Of a DNA stretch of 64,000 nucleotides, positions 21,684 to 32,392 are shown piece by piece. Every line of letters starts with the position of its first letter. Position 1 is the stretch's first letter. The position numbers and the translations under genes are program-made. The notes beneath the pieces are model-generated. The model searched no databases, was not told the origin of the DNA, and worked only from the letters and a program-made list of their open reading frames with translations. This stretch comes from Dryomyza anilis (Eukaryota > Arthropoda > Insecta > Diptera > Dryomyzidae), in contig OX638131.1 of NCBI GenBank assembly GCA_951804985.1, forward strand, positions 57,643,344 to 57,707,343, written 5' to 3'.

Positions 21684-22951
21684 ATGATGGCAGGATTTAT
21701 TGAATGTATGAAAAGTGAATTAGATCTTTTTGAGTCACCACCTGTACAAACTAGCATAATTAAAACAGAGGAGGTATCATATAGTCCAATAGCAACAATT
21801 GACAACTCTACTATAATAGAATTTCTTTCACTCGGAAATGGTGAAACATATCGTGATCTCAGTAGTGTTTATTTACGATTAATTGTATAAATTAATGGAA
21901 GTGGAGGAGTCATAAACAATTTACTTCATTCATTATTTCGGAGCTGTAGTGTTCATTTAAATAATAGAAATGTATCGCAATCTGATAATAATTATCACTA
22001 TAGATCTTATATTGAAACATTATTAAACTATGGAAATGATGCTAAATCTACACATCTTGAATCATGCGGATGGTCATTAGATATAAAAAAAATAATTCAA
22101 TAGTTGAGAATGAAAATCCAGGTATAGCTAGACGAAAGAAAACATTTAAAAATGGAGAACGAGTTGAATTGATTGGAAAACTTCATGCAGATATATTTAA
22201 TCAATCTAAATATCTTCTTAATAATGTGGATCTTAAAGTAACCCTTAATATGGAGAAACCTTCTTTTTATATACTAGAAGATTCAAAATCTGGAGAGTCA
22301 TCTATTAAAATTCATGAAGCTAACTTATACATTAATCATCTTTCCATTAATAGTAATATTTTAATGGCACATCATAATGTTTTACAAAGTAGAAATGCTA
22401 TTTATCCATATAAAAAAGTTGAAATCAAGACATTCACCATTCAACCCGGCAATCATTCTCTTCTGTTAGATAATGTTATAATTGGACAACTTCCAAATTT
22501 CTTAATATTTGGTATGGTAACTAATAAAGCATATTCTGGTGATCGTTCGGAAAATCCGTATAACTTTCGCCATTTCAATTTACAAAGATTTAATTTAGTT
22601 GTAAATGGAGTACAAGTACCAGCACAGTCGATTGAATTTGATTATAAACATGGACGTATAAGAACAAGGGGATATCAAACCTTATTTAAAGGTACTGGCA
22701 TACATTACTTTGATAAGGGACATGAAATAACTAAAGAATTATTTGATGACGGATATTTCTTACTTGTATTTGATTTAACACCAGATCATAACAATAACTC
22801 ACACTGTGGAAACTTAATAAATCAAGGTACAATACGAATTGAAGGTCGTTTCAGTGAAGCACTTTCTGAAGCAATTACGTGTTTAGCATATTGTGAGTTT
22901 GATAGTGTTTTGGAAATTGATAAAAATCATACTGCATTACAATCATTATGA
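21684..22951 (+). pseudogene. Polinton major capsid protein, double jelly-roll, one stop and one frameshift
   Basis: The N-terminus (ECMKSELDLFESPPVQTSI) and a long C-terminal part with NHSLLLDNVIIGQLPNF, NPYNFRHFNL, LVVNGVQVPAQ and GYQTLFKGTGIHYF are characteristic of the double jelly-roll major capsid protein (about 400-430 codons here). ATGs at 21684 and 21687 are better starts than the upstream TTG. Lesions: a TAA at 21888-21890 with the frame continuing, and a frameshift in the A-rich stretch near 22083-22095. The protein would form the hexagonal capsomers of a Polinton particle. The stop overlaps the ATG of the next gene (ATGA). Confidence 0.9.
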
Positions 22952-23294
22952 ATACAAGTAATATAGAAAATATTTTATATAAAAATTTAGTAACTAAGAA
23001 AAATTTTAAAGGAGTTTTTGCATCAAATCAATAAAATAAAAAAGCCGAATAAAAAAGCCAGCATTTTATATTGTGAATATGGATTCATCATTTAAACCAG
23101 GATCACATTGGATTGTAATATATTTTCCTCAAAATGGGCCGGCTGAATATTTTTGTTCTGCAGGGAGTTCACCTATTAAACCATTTATAAATTTTATTCA
23201 AACCAATGCATCCACATTTATTAAAAGCAATTTCCGATTACAAGTGAAATTTCAATGTTATGCGGTGTTTATTGCTGAATATTTATACATTTAA
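22948..23294 (+). pseudogene. Polinton adenovirus-type cysteine protease, truncated
   Basis: The ATG overlaps the capsid stop. The N-terminal part (NIENILYKNL..KNFKGVFASNQ) matches Polinton proteases, followed by stops near 23033. A second open part has KPGSHWIVIYF with the catalytic His (about 23100), then AEYF at the acidic-residue position, and ends around QCYAVF where the catalytic Cys region (usually CG.YC) should be. In adenoviruses this enzyme matures capsid proteins. The copy is shortened and shifted, not functional. Confidence 0.8.
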
Positions 23295-23531
23295 GAAGTA
23301 AAAATATTTCTTTTAATAAGTTCTTTAATTATTTTGATATATATAATTTATATATTAATGATATTTTAGCTGTACATTATTTTAAAAGTATTTTTAAGTT
23401 TCCTATAATAAAAAATAAATAAAACAATTTAATGAAAATAATATATAAATTTGTCTTTTTATTTCTATTATTTAAAATTTTTACAAATTCATTGAATATA
23501 GTATAATAAAAACATTATTAATAATAAACAA

Positions 23532-23810
23532 TTATTTTGTATATTTTATTCTATAATATAATTTTATTAACTTATCAATGTCTTTGCATTCCTTGTCATA
23601 ATAATAACAACCACATGTATCTGGTCCCTCCGTTAAGTCATCTGTGGCCCATGGACAGCTCTTATAATGTACTCCGTGAATAGTTAATATTTTTTCCATA
23701 TACTGGTAATGCTTACAATAAGGGATAAACTTAATAAACTGTTTTTTATGATCGTCAAATAAAATATTATTAAATCCTTTTAAAAACTTTTTTACTTTTA
23801 TAACTTCCAT
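23532..23810 (-). CDS. Unassigned Cys/His-containing Polinton gene at the right TIR
   Basis: A 92-codon minus-strand ORF starts 13 bp inside the right TIR. The N-terminus is basic (MEVIKVKKFLKGF). The central part holds CKHYQY, HGVHYKSCPW and DTCGCYYYDKEC, spaced Cys/His residues that could bind metal. I do not recognise the family. It mirrors the small gene at the left TIR in position and in distance from a TIR-borne TATA motif, so the two may be expressed together. The ORF appears intact. Confidence 0.55.
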   Translation of the reverse strand: MEVIKVKKFLKGFNNILFDDHKKQFIKFIPYCKHYQYMEKILTIHGVHYKSCPWATDDLTEGPDTCGCYYYDKECKDIDKLIKLYYRIKYTK

Positions 23811-23822
23811 AATAGTATTCTT

Positions 23823-25281
23823 TTCCTATCAAATTGTAATGTAGACGATAAATAACTTTAATTCAAATTTCGATCCATTTATATATAATGGATATCTCTT
23901 TAAAATGAGTTAAAAAGATAATTCCATTAGTATAAATATACTCAATTAAAATTTTAAAAAGAGTATATAAAATTTGACTCAAGAAAAAACTAAATAAAAT
24001 TAAACATGTTTTAACATGTTCAATCATTAAAACTTATAGTATGTTGTTTAAAAATTGATCTTAATGGAGCATTATTGCTCGATGCACATTTAAATAAAAA
24101 TGATCCCAATGGAGTCTTATGGCCCATTCATTCATATAAGCAAATAGTCTTATGGCCCATTCATTCATATAAGCAAATTAAACGAATTAAATGACCATGA
24201 CTTTGTAAAATAAAAATATACTACAATATCCATTATAGAAAAATTCACCTTGAATTAAATATGAGTCAATGCATTAATGCAGAAGTGCATTTACCTGTTT
24301 ACAACAAAAAAATTACCCACCAAAAAATATATGTCTAATAACAACATTCATTCATATAGCTATGTTTTAAATTACAATCTTCGTTCTTCAACAAAGTTTT
24401 AAATTGAACCCTTTGTTCCTCAACTCTCTTGATGATCATGCAAAATAAATCATCAAGCATAAATCTGAAATTTTAATTGCTTCTATAACATATACAACAA
24501 CAAAATTATTACGTACATATATCTATGTTTATAAATATTGCCATTAAAAAGGCTTACTCCGAAATAATTATCCCAACAACAATATGAGTTGCAAATTTAC
24601 TCTTTACGGCTGCATGCCTTCATAACATACATATAATATATATGTATGTATCAACATTAACAACATATGTTAAAATGTCATCCCAATTGCTCCATGCCAT
24701 TATAATGTATATAGTATACATATAATACACCTGAAATTATACTAACAACTACTCTGTTACAAAATGATCCCTATTGAAAACAATAACAACACCTCTGTTA
24801 AAAAATTATCCGAACTGAAATACACTAACAACTACTCTGTTAAAAAGTGATCCCTATTGAAAACAATAACAAAATCTCTTACATCTGTTAAAAAATGCTC
24901 CTCATGGTGCCTTATGGCTCCATGGAGCTCCTTTGAGCCAGAACCGGCGCAAACGTACTACTATATCATGTTAAAAAATAATCCCTATGAAAACAATTAG
25001 AACGCTTTCGATAAAATATTATCCAACCATGTTAAAAAATACTCCGTATGAAAATAATTAGAACGCTTTTGATAAAATATGATCCACACATCTTAAAAAA
25101 TATTCCATATGAAAACAATTAGAACGGTTTTGATAAAAAACTGATCTCAACTGAAATACACTAACAAGACCTCTGTTAAAAAATGATCCATATTGGAAAC
25201 TATAACAACACCTCTGTTAAAAAATGCTCCTCATGGCTCCATGGAGCCCCTTTGAGCCAGAACCGGCGCAAACATACTACT
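23823..25281 (-). repeat. Polinton right terminal inverted repeat, with duplicated end
   Basis: About 1.46 kb, inverted relative to the left repeat. It exceeds the left copy because roughly 330 bp at the tip are present twice: GGAGC...GCCAGAACCGGCGCAAAC followed by (A/G)TACTACT ends both at about 24964 and at 25281. The added part carries repeats of GAAAACAATTAGAACG(C/G)TTT (24990-25135). Only the outer end is flanked by the AGTACC target duplication. Confidence 0.85.
23878..23885 (-). promoter_or_regulatory. TATA box inside the right Polinton TIR, pointing inward
   Basis: The mirror image of the motif at 10701-10708, about 68 bp upstream of the ATG of the 23532-23810 gene. Same reasoning and limits as the left copy. 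Confidence 0.45.
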
Positions 25282-25770
25282 AGTACCTACATGTTCATAT
25301 AGGTAGGTGTATAAGGGCCGATAGTTTGAAGAAAAAATATTTCACTTCATCCGGTTATCTAAAGTTCAGCCAATTTGTTTGATTGTTTGTTTGGAGATTT
25401 TTTGGTAGGAGTAACGACTTTTTTTCCATATATATATCAAAAATAATAATGAATTTTGATTTTAATAAATATGTATCTAAAATAAAAATTATATTTGAAT
25501 TTTGAAAGTATTTATCAAAAATAATTATTTTTAACTTTAATAATATTAACTTTTATTTATATTTCTCAAATATAATTATTAAAAAATATTTCAAAATTTA
25601 ACAGTCCTATAATAAAAATAAGACCATAAATTAAAAATGTTCATCGAATGTTATCTAATGGTACCCTTTGTTTTTCAGTGCCATCATTTCTTACAATGAC
25701 TTTTTACATATAAATTTGAAAAAAAAAAATATTTTTTGTCTCTGATTTTACGAAGCTGTACATATCTCAG

Positions 25771-28700
25771 GGACTATGGGGGCGATTATCACAAGGCAAC
25801 GTGTCTGAGTGCTTCAACATGGCGAAGCCAGCGCAATCCTTGTCGGTGTCGTCTCAAGTCAACTCACTGGTCACCAGAATTGACAAATTGTCAAATGGTG
25901 ACACCTCCACTTCGGTGGAAGTCCTCCTCGTGGAAGTCCCTGGAAACGGCGCTCTACACCACCCGGTGTAGAAGTCGGCTAAAGTGAGTGGCGAGCATCT
26001 CCCTCAGAGTGAGGGTTCGTGCGTTGGGTTTGGGTCCCACCACGGAAAAAAACTATGCGCCCAATGAAAACAAAAAAGAAGCCTCGGATAACGACCGATT
26101 ACAACGATGACGACCCACGCAAACGTTTTAAGGACCATGATTTACGGATATGCACCTGGAATGTCCGGACCCTTTATAGGGAAGGTGCCTCTATCCAGCT
26201 GGCAGATGTCCTCGAAAAATATAAGGCTGACATCACCGCTATCCAGGAGATGCGATGGACGGGACAGGGCTGTTCGAAACAAGCGTCCTGTGATATCTAC
26301 TACAGCTGCCATGCGGAGAGACACGAATTTGGATGTGGATTTGTGGTCGGCAAGAGACTCCGCCACCTTGTCTCTAGGTTCACGCCCGTGGACGAAAGGC
26401 TCGCAACAATCCGCATCAAGGCTAAATATTTCCATATCAGCCTAATTTGTGCACACGCTCCGACGAACGAGAAAGATGACGAGACAAAAGAGCGCTTCTA
26501 CGAGCGCCTAGACAACGCATACGAGCGCTGCCCCCGCCACGATATCAAAATCGTGCTAGGCGATTTTAACGCCAAGGTGGGCAGAGAAGCCATCTATTGT
26601 CCCACAATCGGAAAAGTTAGCCTCCATGCCAACACTTCCGATAACGGAACGAGGCTAATCGACTTCGCCGCAGCACGAAACATGGTAGTTAGTAGCACTA
26701 GATTCGAACATTTCGATATCCACAAGGCCACATGGTTGTCGCCCGATCAAAAAACTCGAAATCAAATTGATCACGTTGTGATTGACGGAAGGCACGCTTC
26801 AAGCGTGATGGACGTACGCACTATCCGAGGTGCCAATATGGACTCGGATCATTACCTTGTAGCAGCCAAGGTCCGCACACGCTTAAGCGCTGCGAAGAAC
26901 GTACGGAACCAAACGCAGAGAAAGCTAGACGTCGGAAAGCTGCAATCACAACAGACAACGCAAGCCTTTTCCACTCGACTCTCACACCTGCTTAGACAAA
27001 GCACTCCTCCTCTCGATGATATAAGCGCGCAGTGGAATCATATCTCCTGCTCTATGCGTACGGCTGCCGAAGAGGTGCTTGGATTCCAACGCCCCCTGAG
27101 GAATCAGTGGTATGACCAAGAGTGTCGCGCGGCCACTGCAGAGAAAGACGCTGCGTACAAATCCACCCTGCAGTCAGTAGCTACGCGAGCTGCGAAGGAG
27201 CGATACAAAGAGAAGAGGAGGGAAGAGAGACGTCTTTTCAGGCGTAAAAAAAGCGAGGCAGAAAGACGTGAGTGTGAGGAGATTGAGATGCATGGGGACA
27301 GGAATGAGGCTCGAAAATTCTTCGAGAAAATAAGACGCCTAGCCGGAGGTTCAAAATCCGGAGCCTCTTCCTGTAAAGATGAGAACGGAAATCTAGTGAC
27401 AGATATCCAGAGCACACTGAAAATATGGAGGGATCACTTCTCTAAACTGCTGACCGGTGATGATGACCTCAATTCCACCGATAGAGAAGCAAACCCGGCA
27501 ACCCCAGTACTTGATGACGACGTTGAGATTCCGCCACCCGACCATGACGAGGTCAGAACAGCCATTGCTCGGCTGAAAAACAACAAAGCCGCAGGTGCTG
27601 ATGGCCTGCCTGCTGAATTGTTTAAGACCGGAGGCGAAGAGCTAATAGAGAGCATGCACGAGCTCGTAAGCAGAATATGGTCGGATGAAAGCATGCCAAG
27701 TGACTGGAACCTCAGTGTACTCTGCCCAATCCTTAAGAAAGGGGATCCCACTATCTGCGCCAACTACCGTGGGATCAGCCTACTCAATATCGCATACAAG
27801 GTTCTATCGAGCGTATTATGTGAAAGACTGAAGCCCATCGTCAACAGACTGATTGGACCTTATCAGTGCGGCTTCAGACCTGGAAAGTCCACCATAGACC
27901 AGATTTTCACATTGCGCCTAATCCAGGAAAAGACCCTAGAAAAACAGATCGACACCTACCACCTATTAGTCGACTATAAAGCCGCCTTCGACACTCCGAT
28001 ACGGGAACGATTATACGCCGCAATGTCTGAGTTCGGTATACCTGCGAAACTTATAAGGCTTTGCAGGATGACCCTGAGCAACACACGTTGCTCAGTGAGA
28101 ATAGGAAAAGACCTCTCCGAGCCATTTCATACCGAACGAGGTTTCAGACAGGGTGACTCCCTATCGTGCGACTTTTTTAACTTATTGATGGAGAAAATAG
28201 TTCGAGCTGCCGAACTCCGTCAAAGCGGCACTATCCTCAACAAAAGTGTCATGCTGCTCGCATATGCCGACGATATTGATATCATTGGCAGGAGCACACG
28301 AGCAGTCAGCGCAGCATTCTCCAGATTGGAGAAAGAGTCGCGTCGAATGGGTCTAGCGGTGAACGAGGACAAGACGAAGTTCCTTGTGTCAACAAGCAAA
28401 AAAGAGTCCGTGCGTCTTGGACAAAAAGCTGATTTTGACACCCACAAGTTCGACATTGTGAAGGACTTCGTCTATCTGGGATCCAGCGTAAACAGCAACA
28501 ACGACGTCAGCCTGGAGATCAAACGGAGAATAACTCTTGCCAACAGGTGCTACTTTGGGCTCAGTAGGCAATTGAGAAGCAGAGCCCTCTCTCGCCGGAC
28601 AAAAATAACGCTCTACAAGTCACTCATCATGCCCGTCCTACTTTATGGTGCAGAAACATGGACGCTGGCCACCACCGATGAGAGAGTACTGGGAGCGTTC

Positions 28701-29088
28701 GAGAGAAAGATTCTCCGTAAAATCTTTGGCCCTATCTGCTTTGCTAACGAGTATCGAATCAGGATGAACCACGAGCTGTATGAGCTATTCGACGACATTG
28801 ACATAGTCAAGCGCATCAAGATCCAGCGGCTTCGCTGGCTAGGTCATGTCGAACGAATGGATGAAAACACTCCAGCCAAGAAGGTGCTTGAATCGAAACT
28901 CGAAGGTGGACAACGTAGAAGAGGGCGTCCAAATCTGCGTTGGAAAGACCAAGTTGAGGACAACCTGGCAACGCTTGGTATTTCTAACTGGCGTCAGCGC
29001 GCGCAAAGCAGATCCGACTGGCGCGGCTTCATCTCAGCGGCCAAAACCGATCCACGGTTGTAAGGGCCATTTAAGTAAGTAAGTAAGT
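25771..29088 (+). mobile_element. RTE-type LINE, apparently full-length
   Basis: The element starts GGACTATGGGGGCGATT and ends in an (AAGT)n tail about 25 bp after the stop codon. A 12-13 bp duplication (G)TACATATCTCAG flanks it (25758-25770 and 29087-29099). A single long EN-RT ORF, a very short 3' UTR and a microsatellite tail rather than poly(A) fit the RTE clade. It lies within the right arm of the hAT-like element. An internally deleted relative is at about 42548-43768. Confidence 0.85.
26055..29063 (+). CDS. RTE-type endonuclease/reverse transcriptase polyprotein, intact
   Basis: The frame is open for about 1,000 codons; the first ATG in it is 26055 (the frame opens earlier without ATG). 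An AP-type endonuclease domain comes first (TWNVRTLY near 26150, QEMRW, GDFNAKVG near 26562, DSDHYLV near 26845). The RT follows: KNNKAAGADGLPAELF, motif A LLVDYKAAFD, motif B GFRQGDSLSCDFF, motif C AYADDIDII (about 28260-28286). A basic C-terminus (RRRGRPNLRW) ends it. The endonuclease nicks target DNA and the RT copies the RNA there. All catalytic residues I can identify are present and there is no internal stop, so the protein could be active. Confidence 0.9.
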   Translation: MRPMKTKKKPRITTDYNDDDPRKRFKDHDLRICTWNVRTLYREGASIQLADVLEKYKADITAIQEMRWTGQGCSKQASCDIYYSCHAERHEFGCGFVVGKRLRHLVSRFTPVDERLATIRIKAKYFHISLICAHAPTNEKDDETKERFYERLDNAYERCPRHDIKIVLGDFNAKVGREAIYCPTIGKVSLHANTSDNGTRLIDFAAARNMVVSSTRFEHFDIHKATWLSPDQKTRNQIDHVVIDGRHASSVMDVRTIRGANMDSDHYLVAAKVRTRLSAAKNVRNQTQRKLDVGKLQSQQTTQAFSTRLSHLLRQSTPPLDDISAQWNHISCSMRTAAEEVLGFQRPLRNQWYDQECRAATAEKDAAYKSTLQSVATRAAKERYKEKRREERRLFRRKKSEAERRECEEIEMHGDRNEARKFFEKIRRLAGGSKSGASSCKDENGNLVTDIQSTLKIWRDHFSKLLTGDDDLNSTDREANPATPVLDDDVEIPPPDHDEVRTAIARLKNNKAAGADGLPAELFKTGGEELIESMHELVSRIWSDESMPSDWNLSVLCPILKKGDPTICANYRGISLLNIAYKVLSSVLCERLKPIVNRLIGPYQCGFRPGKSTIDQIFTLRLIQEKTLEKQIDTYHLLVDYKAAFDTPIRERLYAAMSEFGIPAKLIRLCRMTLSNTRCSVRIGKDLSEPFHTERGFRQGDSLSCDFFNLLMEKIVRAAELRQSGTILNKSVMLLAYADDIDIIGRSTRAVSAAFSRLEKESRRMGLAVNEDKTKFLVSTSKKESVRLGQKADFDTHKFDIVKDFVYLGSSVNSNNDVSLEIKRRITLANRCYFGLSRQLRSRALSRRTKITLYKSLIMPVLLYGAETWTLATTDERVLGAFERKILRKIFGPICFANEYRIRMNHELYELFDDIDIVKRIKIQRLRWLGHVERMDENTPAKKVLESKLEGGQRRRGRPNLRWKDQVEDNLATLGISNWRQRAQSRSDWRGFISAAKTDPRL

Positions 29089-29099
29089 ACATATCTCAG

Positions 29100-30999
29100 T
29101 ATCCTTTGGAAACAAAATTAATTTGTGCATTATATTAAAGGTGATCAATACCGACATCTCGTTGGAAAACTACTTCAGATATACACAATGTATTTTTAAT
29201 GATTATTTTCACTAAACAAGTCAGCATATTTCGAAAACCAAAAATATTTGAATTTGATTTTTTTTTTAAGTATATCATTTGTACCAATTGTACCATTTGT
29301 ACCAAACATAAGTTTGATATTTAACCTAGTTTTTTGTACCATTTATTCAAGAATTAAAAGGTAATAGTTATTTCACCAATTATTAAATTAATTTACAACA
29401 GTGTTTTTTAATTTCAAAAATACTAAAAACGTAAAAATCGGATTATAAATCGTCGTTATGGAACTAAAAGTCATCAAATAAATTTTGTTTCAATATAGAT
29501 TTTTTTTTGTTAATAACTTCTTCAATTATAATTTGAAACAATCACTTAAAAGCTGTATTTTGTGAATAATTGATTTTTAATTATGAAAAATACACATCTT
29601 AAACTATGAATTGTCGAACTTTTATCAAACTTTCATAAATGGTATTTGGACTTATAGTTGTACAATGAACATATACAAAAAAATATGTATATTTTTTAAA
29701 AACTAAATTCAAAATCATCTATTTGACAATTTATTCTATCCAAAAATTCTAAAAAAGTCGATTTTTTTTTAAGTTGAATTATTAAAGTTGTTTAAAATTG
29801 TATATGGTTATGCGCCTATAATGTTTAAATTCGATTTAATATTGATACCCTGAGACAAAATTTATGCCATTTTTCAGGAATATTTCCGGCCAACACACAG
29901 ATAAATGGAATATTTTGGGAAGTATATAACAGGTTGTAAAATTTTGTGGAATTTTAATGACAGATTCACGGCATATTTTGGGATCGGGCAGTTCGGGCAG
30001 ATAGCTTGTGATACAAACTCCGCCTATCTCTTTTTAAAATATGTCGAAAAAATGTTTCTAAACTGTCTCGACCTTGCCTAAAATTTTTGTCTTGGGACAT
30101 TTTGATATAGATCTCAAAACACTTAAAACTCGAATTGTGTATTCTTCAGAATCTTTGTCAAAATACAATGGCGAATATTCGTAGAATATTTAAAGTCAAC
30201 TTTAAAATAAAAGTTACCCGATATTTTGGGCAATTTTAACGAAGATTAAAATGTCAAAAAGTTTTTTTAATCGCAAAATTTAAAAAAAAGCGAACAATTA
30301 AAAAGGTAATTTACAGAATATTATTAATATGGAAATAGTTAGTAATTTTTACACAAAGGCGCAATGTAGAGAGAAAAGCTCAAAAAAGCGTAAACTATTC
30401 AAATAACAATCAAAATTAAAACAGCGCATAACTTACAGTATTTTATCGTCTTTACAAGCGTAAAATTATCAAAACAAACAATAAATGAATATGACGCATA
30501 TTTACTCTGTAAATTAAGTGTTTTTTCTATATTTTGCGATCTATTTAAAAGCCGCAAATATTCTGCATTTTAAGCGCTTTTTCCATTTCGTGTTTATTTT
30601 TTTGAAAATTTAGCGCGTTTCTCTGTAGTTTCCGGTCTTTTAAAAAGGCCTAAAAATTCTGAAAATTTGCGCCTTTTACTATATTTTGCGCCCTTCTGTA
30701 GAGGCGCAAAAATGTTGTAAATAAGGCGCATTTGAAATTTTATGCTTTTTAGAAAATTTTGCTCCTTTCTGTATATTTTGCGCCCTTCTATAGAGGCGCA
30801 AACATTTTGTAAATAAGGCGCATTTGCAATTTTATGTTTTTTTGCAAATTTTTCGCCTTTCTCTATAGTTTCCGCGCAAAATTCTGAATATTAGGCGAAT
30901 TTTTTTCATGTTGTGTTTTTTTGAAAATTTGTTTGAAAAATTCAAAAGTGTGCCTTTTTTTGGGGAGGGGGGTGTGGGGTTGATCGCCCCCAGCGCTTG
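29100..30999 (+). other. Right arm of the hAT-like element, noncoding
   Basis: AT-rich DNA without credible ORFs. The last 400 bp contain two ~108-bp near-repeats carrying AGGCGCAAA, GTAAATAAGGCGCATTTG and GCGCCCTTCT (about 30690-30900). These GCGCC words mirror those near the left end (9130-9195) and are probably subterminal repeats of the element. Confidence 0.55.
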
Positions 31000-31008
31000 A
31001 CATTGCCT

Positions 31009-31149
31009 ATGAAAAAGCTCTCACCCGCCGTTCGGATTCGGCAATAAACTGTAGGTCCTACCACTTTGAGTACAAATGCTCTAAATGCTGAGAGAGTCGG
31101 CCTAAGTTCTTACTGGACTGTAGTGCCAAACTATTATTACAAATAAGAA
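31009..31149 (+). mobile_element. tRNA-derived SINE, 3' half (split)
   Basis: It continues the SINE begun at 8929, from ATGAAAAAGCTCTCACCC to the ATTATTA tail. The target duplication TTTAAAAATA follows at 31150-31159. Head and tail together equal the full copy at 49586-49897 apart from small differences. Confidence 0.85.
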
Positions 31150-31328
31150 TTTAAAAATAAAAACAAATACGAATTAAATAACGTTTGCGGGAATTGACAT
31201 ATAAATAAAAGGCATAAATGGGCAGAAATGTTCTCAAATTTTTTCCCCACCTTCCTTAACACACCTTGGGTATATTAAAAAAAAATCATAAATATAAATA
31301 AAACAGTTTATTTAGCCACAGTTTAGTA

Positions 31329-32169
31329 CACTAAGAAAACAAAGATGATTACCAGAAATATCACAGCCCTAAATATCAAGTTATTTATACATTATTTAGA
31401 TCTTATTTGAGACAACCATCTCTCAAACATCCGTCAAATACGATAAATGTTGCTAGCAACCATCTTTCAAATTTACGATTATTTATAGCAACCATGAATT
31501 AAACATCTTACAAATAGGAAGATAGTTGATGAATATTTGGAAAAGGTACTCCATTAGAATTCGCAGAGTAATTTTTTTGAATTGAAAGAAAATTAATCAA
31601 ATGTATTTTTAATTATTATAGAATTAAAACAGTATCCTGGTTATATATCGCCATCGTCATTATAAATCCTCCGAAGGTAAAATTGTACAATGATTTGAGA
31701 TTTCTTCGCAGAAGAACCGAGTCCGACCGGCGATGCTGTCATCAAAGTAAACTCTGAAAAGAAATATTTTCCATCACGTTTTGTTAATTTAAGTCACAGA
31801 ATATTTTATTTTGACTTTTACCATTAAAATGTAATATTTGAGATGGCACTTTTTACACCATTTGATTTACTTCATTGTTGTGGATAAATCGCGTAAGGAA
31901 ATAAGCGTAAGGAAAAAGTACGCCATTTTCCTTTTTTATGGTAGTCAACTGTCAAAATACCTCAAAAGTTTTGCTGTAAATATCTCAATTTTCATTGCTG
32001 TTGTGGCAAACATCTTGTAACTATTTGAATATACGTCATATTTAAAAAATATTAATAGTTTTGCTGCAACTTTATTGAAACTTATGGGATGTTTGAATAT
32101 TTGCTGCAAGGCGTAAATTTAAAAGGATAGTTGCAGCAATACTTTCATAAACATCTTGTTTTCTTAGTG
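31329..32169. mobile_element. MITE with CACTAAGAAAACAA ends, TA target site
   Basis: The ends CACTAAGAAAACAAAGATG and ...CATCTTGTTTTCTTAGTG are inverted, with TA on both sides (31327-31328, 32170-32171), as in Tc1/mariner-type MITEs. It is 841 bp with no convincing ORF (a 60-codon ORF at 31838 is probably fortuitous). Confidence 0.65.
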
Positions 32170-32392
32170 TATGGTACGATAGAAACAACTGTCTTCATCT
32201 TTTTCAAGATATAAGATCATGGATTTTAAGTCTTTTTTTATTAGAATCTAAACATTTGAACGAAGGAACACGAAGAATGGCCTGTCATATATCGACATTT
32301 TTATTTATTAAATTTATCATTTTTAAACTTTCTTTATTTAATAGAAATAATGATAATGATTAATTATAATGAACAATTTGGTTGCCGAAAAA

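Larger units (their letters stand above)
9648..25281 (+). mobile_element. Polinton/Maverick, near-complete, 15.6 kb
   Basis: The element starts AGTAGTATGTTTGCGCC and ends with its reverse complement ...GGCGCAAACATACTACT. It is flanked by a perfect 6-bp target duplication AGTACC (9642-9647 and 25282-25287); 6-bp duplications and AGT...ACT ends are standard for Polintons. Long terminal inverted repeats (about 1.1 and 1.46 kb) enclose genes for protein-primed PolB, packaging ATPase, integrase, protease, and minor and major capsid proteins. Most ORFs carry stops or frameshifts and the integrase catalytic core is gone, so the copy is immobile. It also hosts a solo LTR (17294-17894), a satellite block (19035-19790) and probably a MITE (11617-12346). 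Confidence 0.95.
9088..30999 (+). mobile_element. hAT-like non-autonomous element, host of the Polinton and RTE nest
   Basis: The block interrupts the SINE, with ACATTGCCT present on both sides (9079-9087 and 31000-31008). It starts AGGGGCGGATCCAG, a common hAT-type end, and finishes with ...GATCGCCCCCAGCGCTTG. Both arms hold recurring GCGCC(C) words beside T-rich sequence (9130-9195 and 30590-30960). Subtracting the Polinton and the LINE leaves about 3 kb without coding capacity. The two ends are only weakly inverted copies of each other, so the superfamily is tentative; the insertion itself is well supported by the duplicated SINE sequence. Confidence 0.65.

Noticed and set aside
23040..23310. 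Reading 23073-23294 as an independent small gene
   Set aside because: The His-Trp motif and the preceding segment starting at 22948 show it is the broken second half of the Polinton protease.
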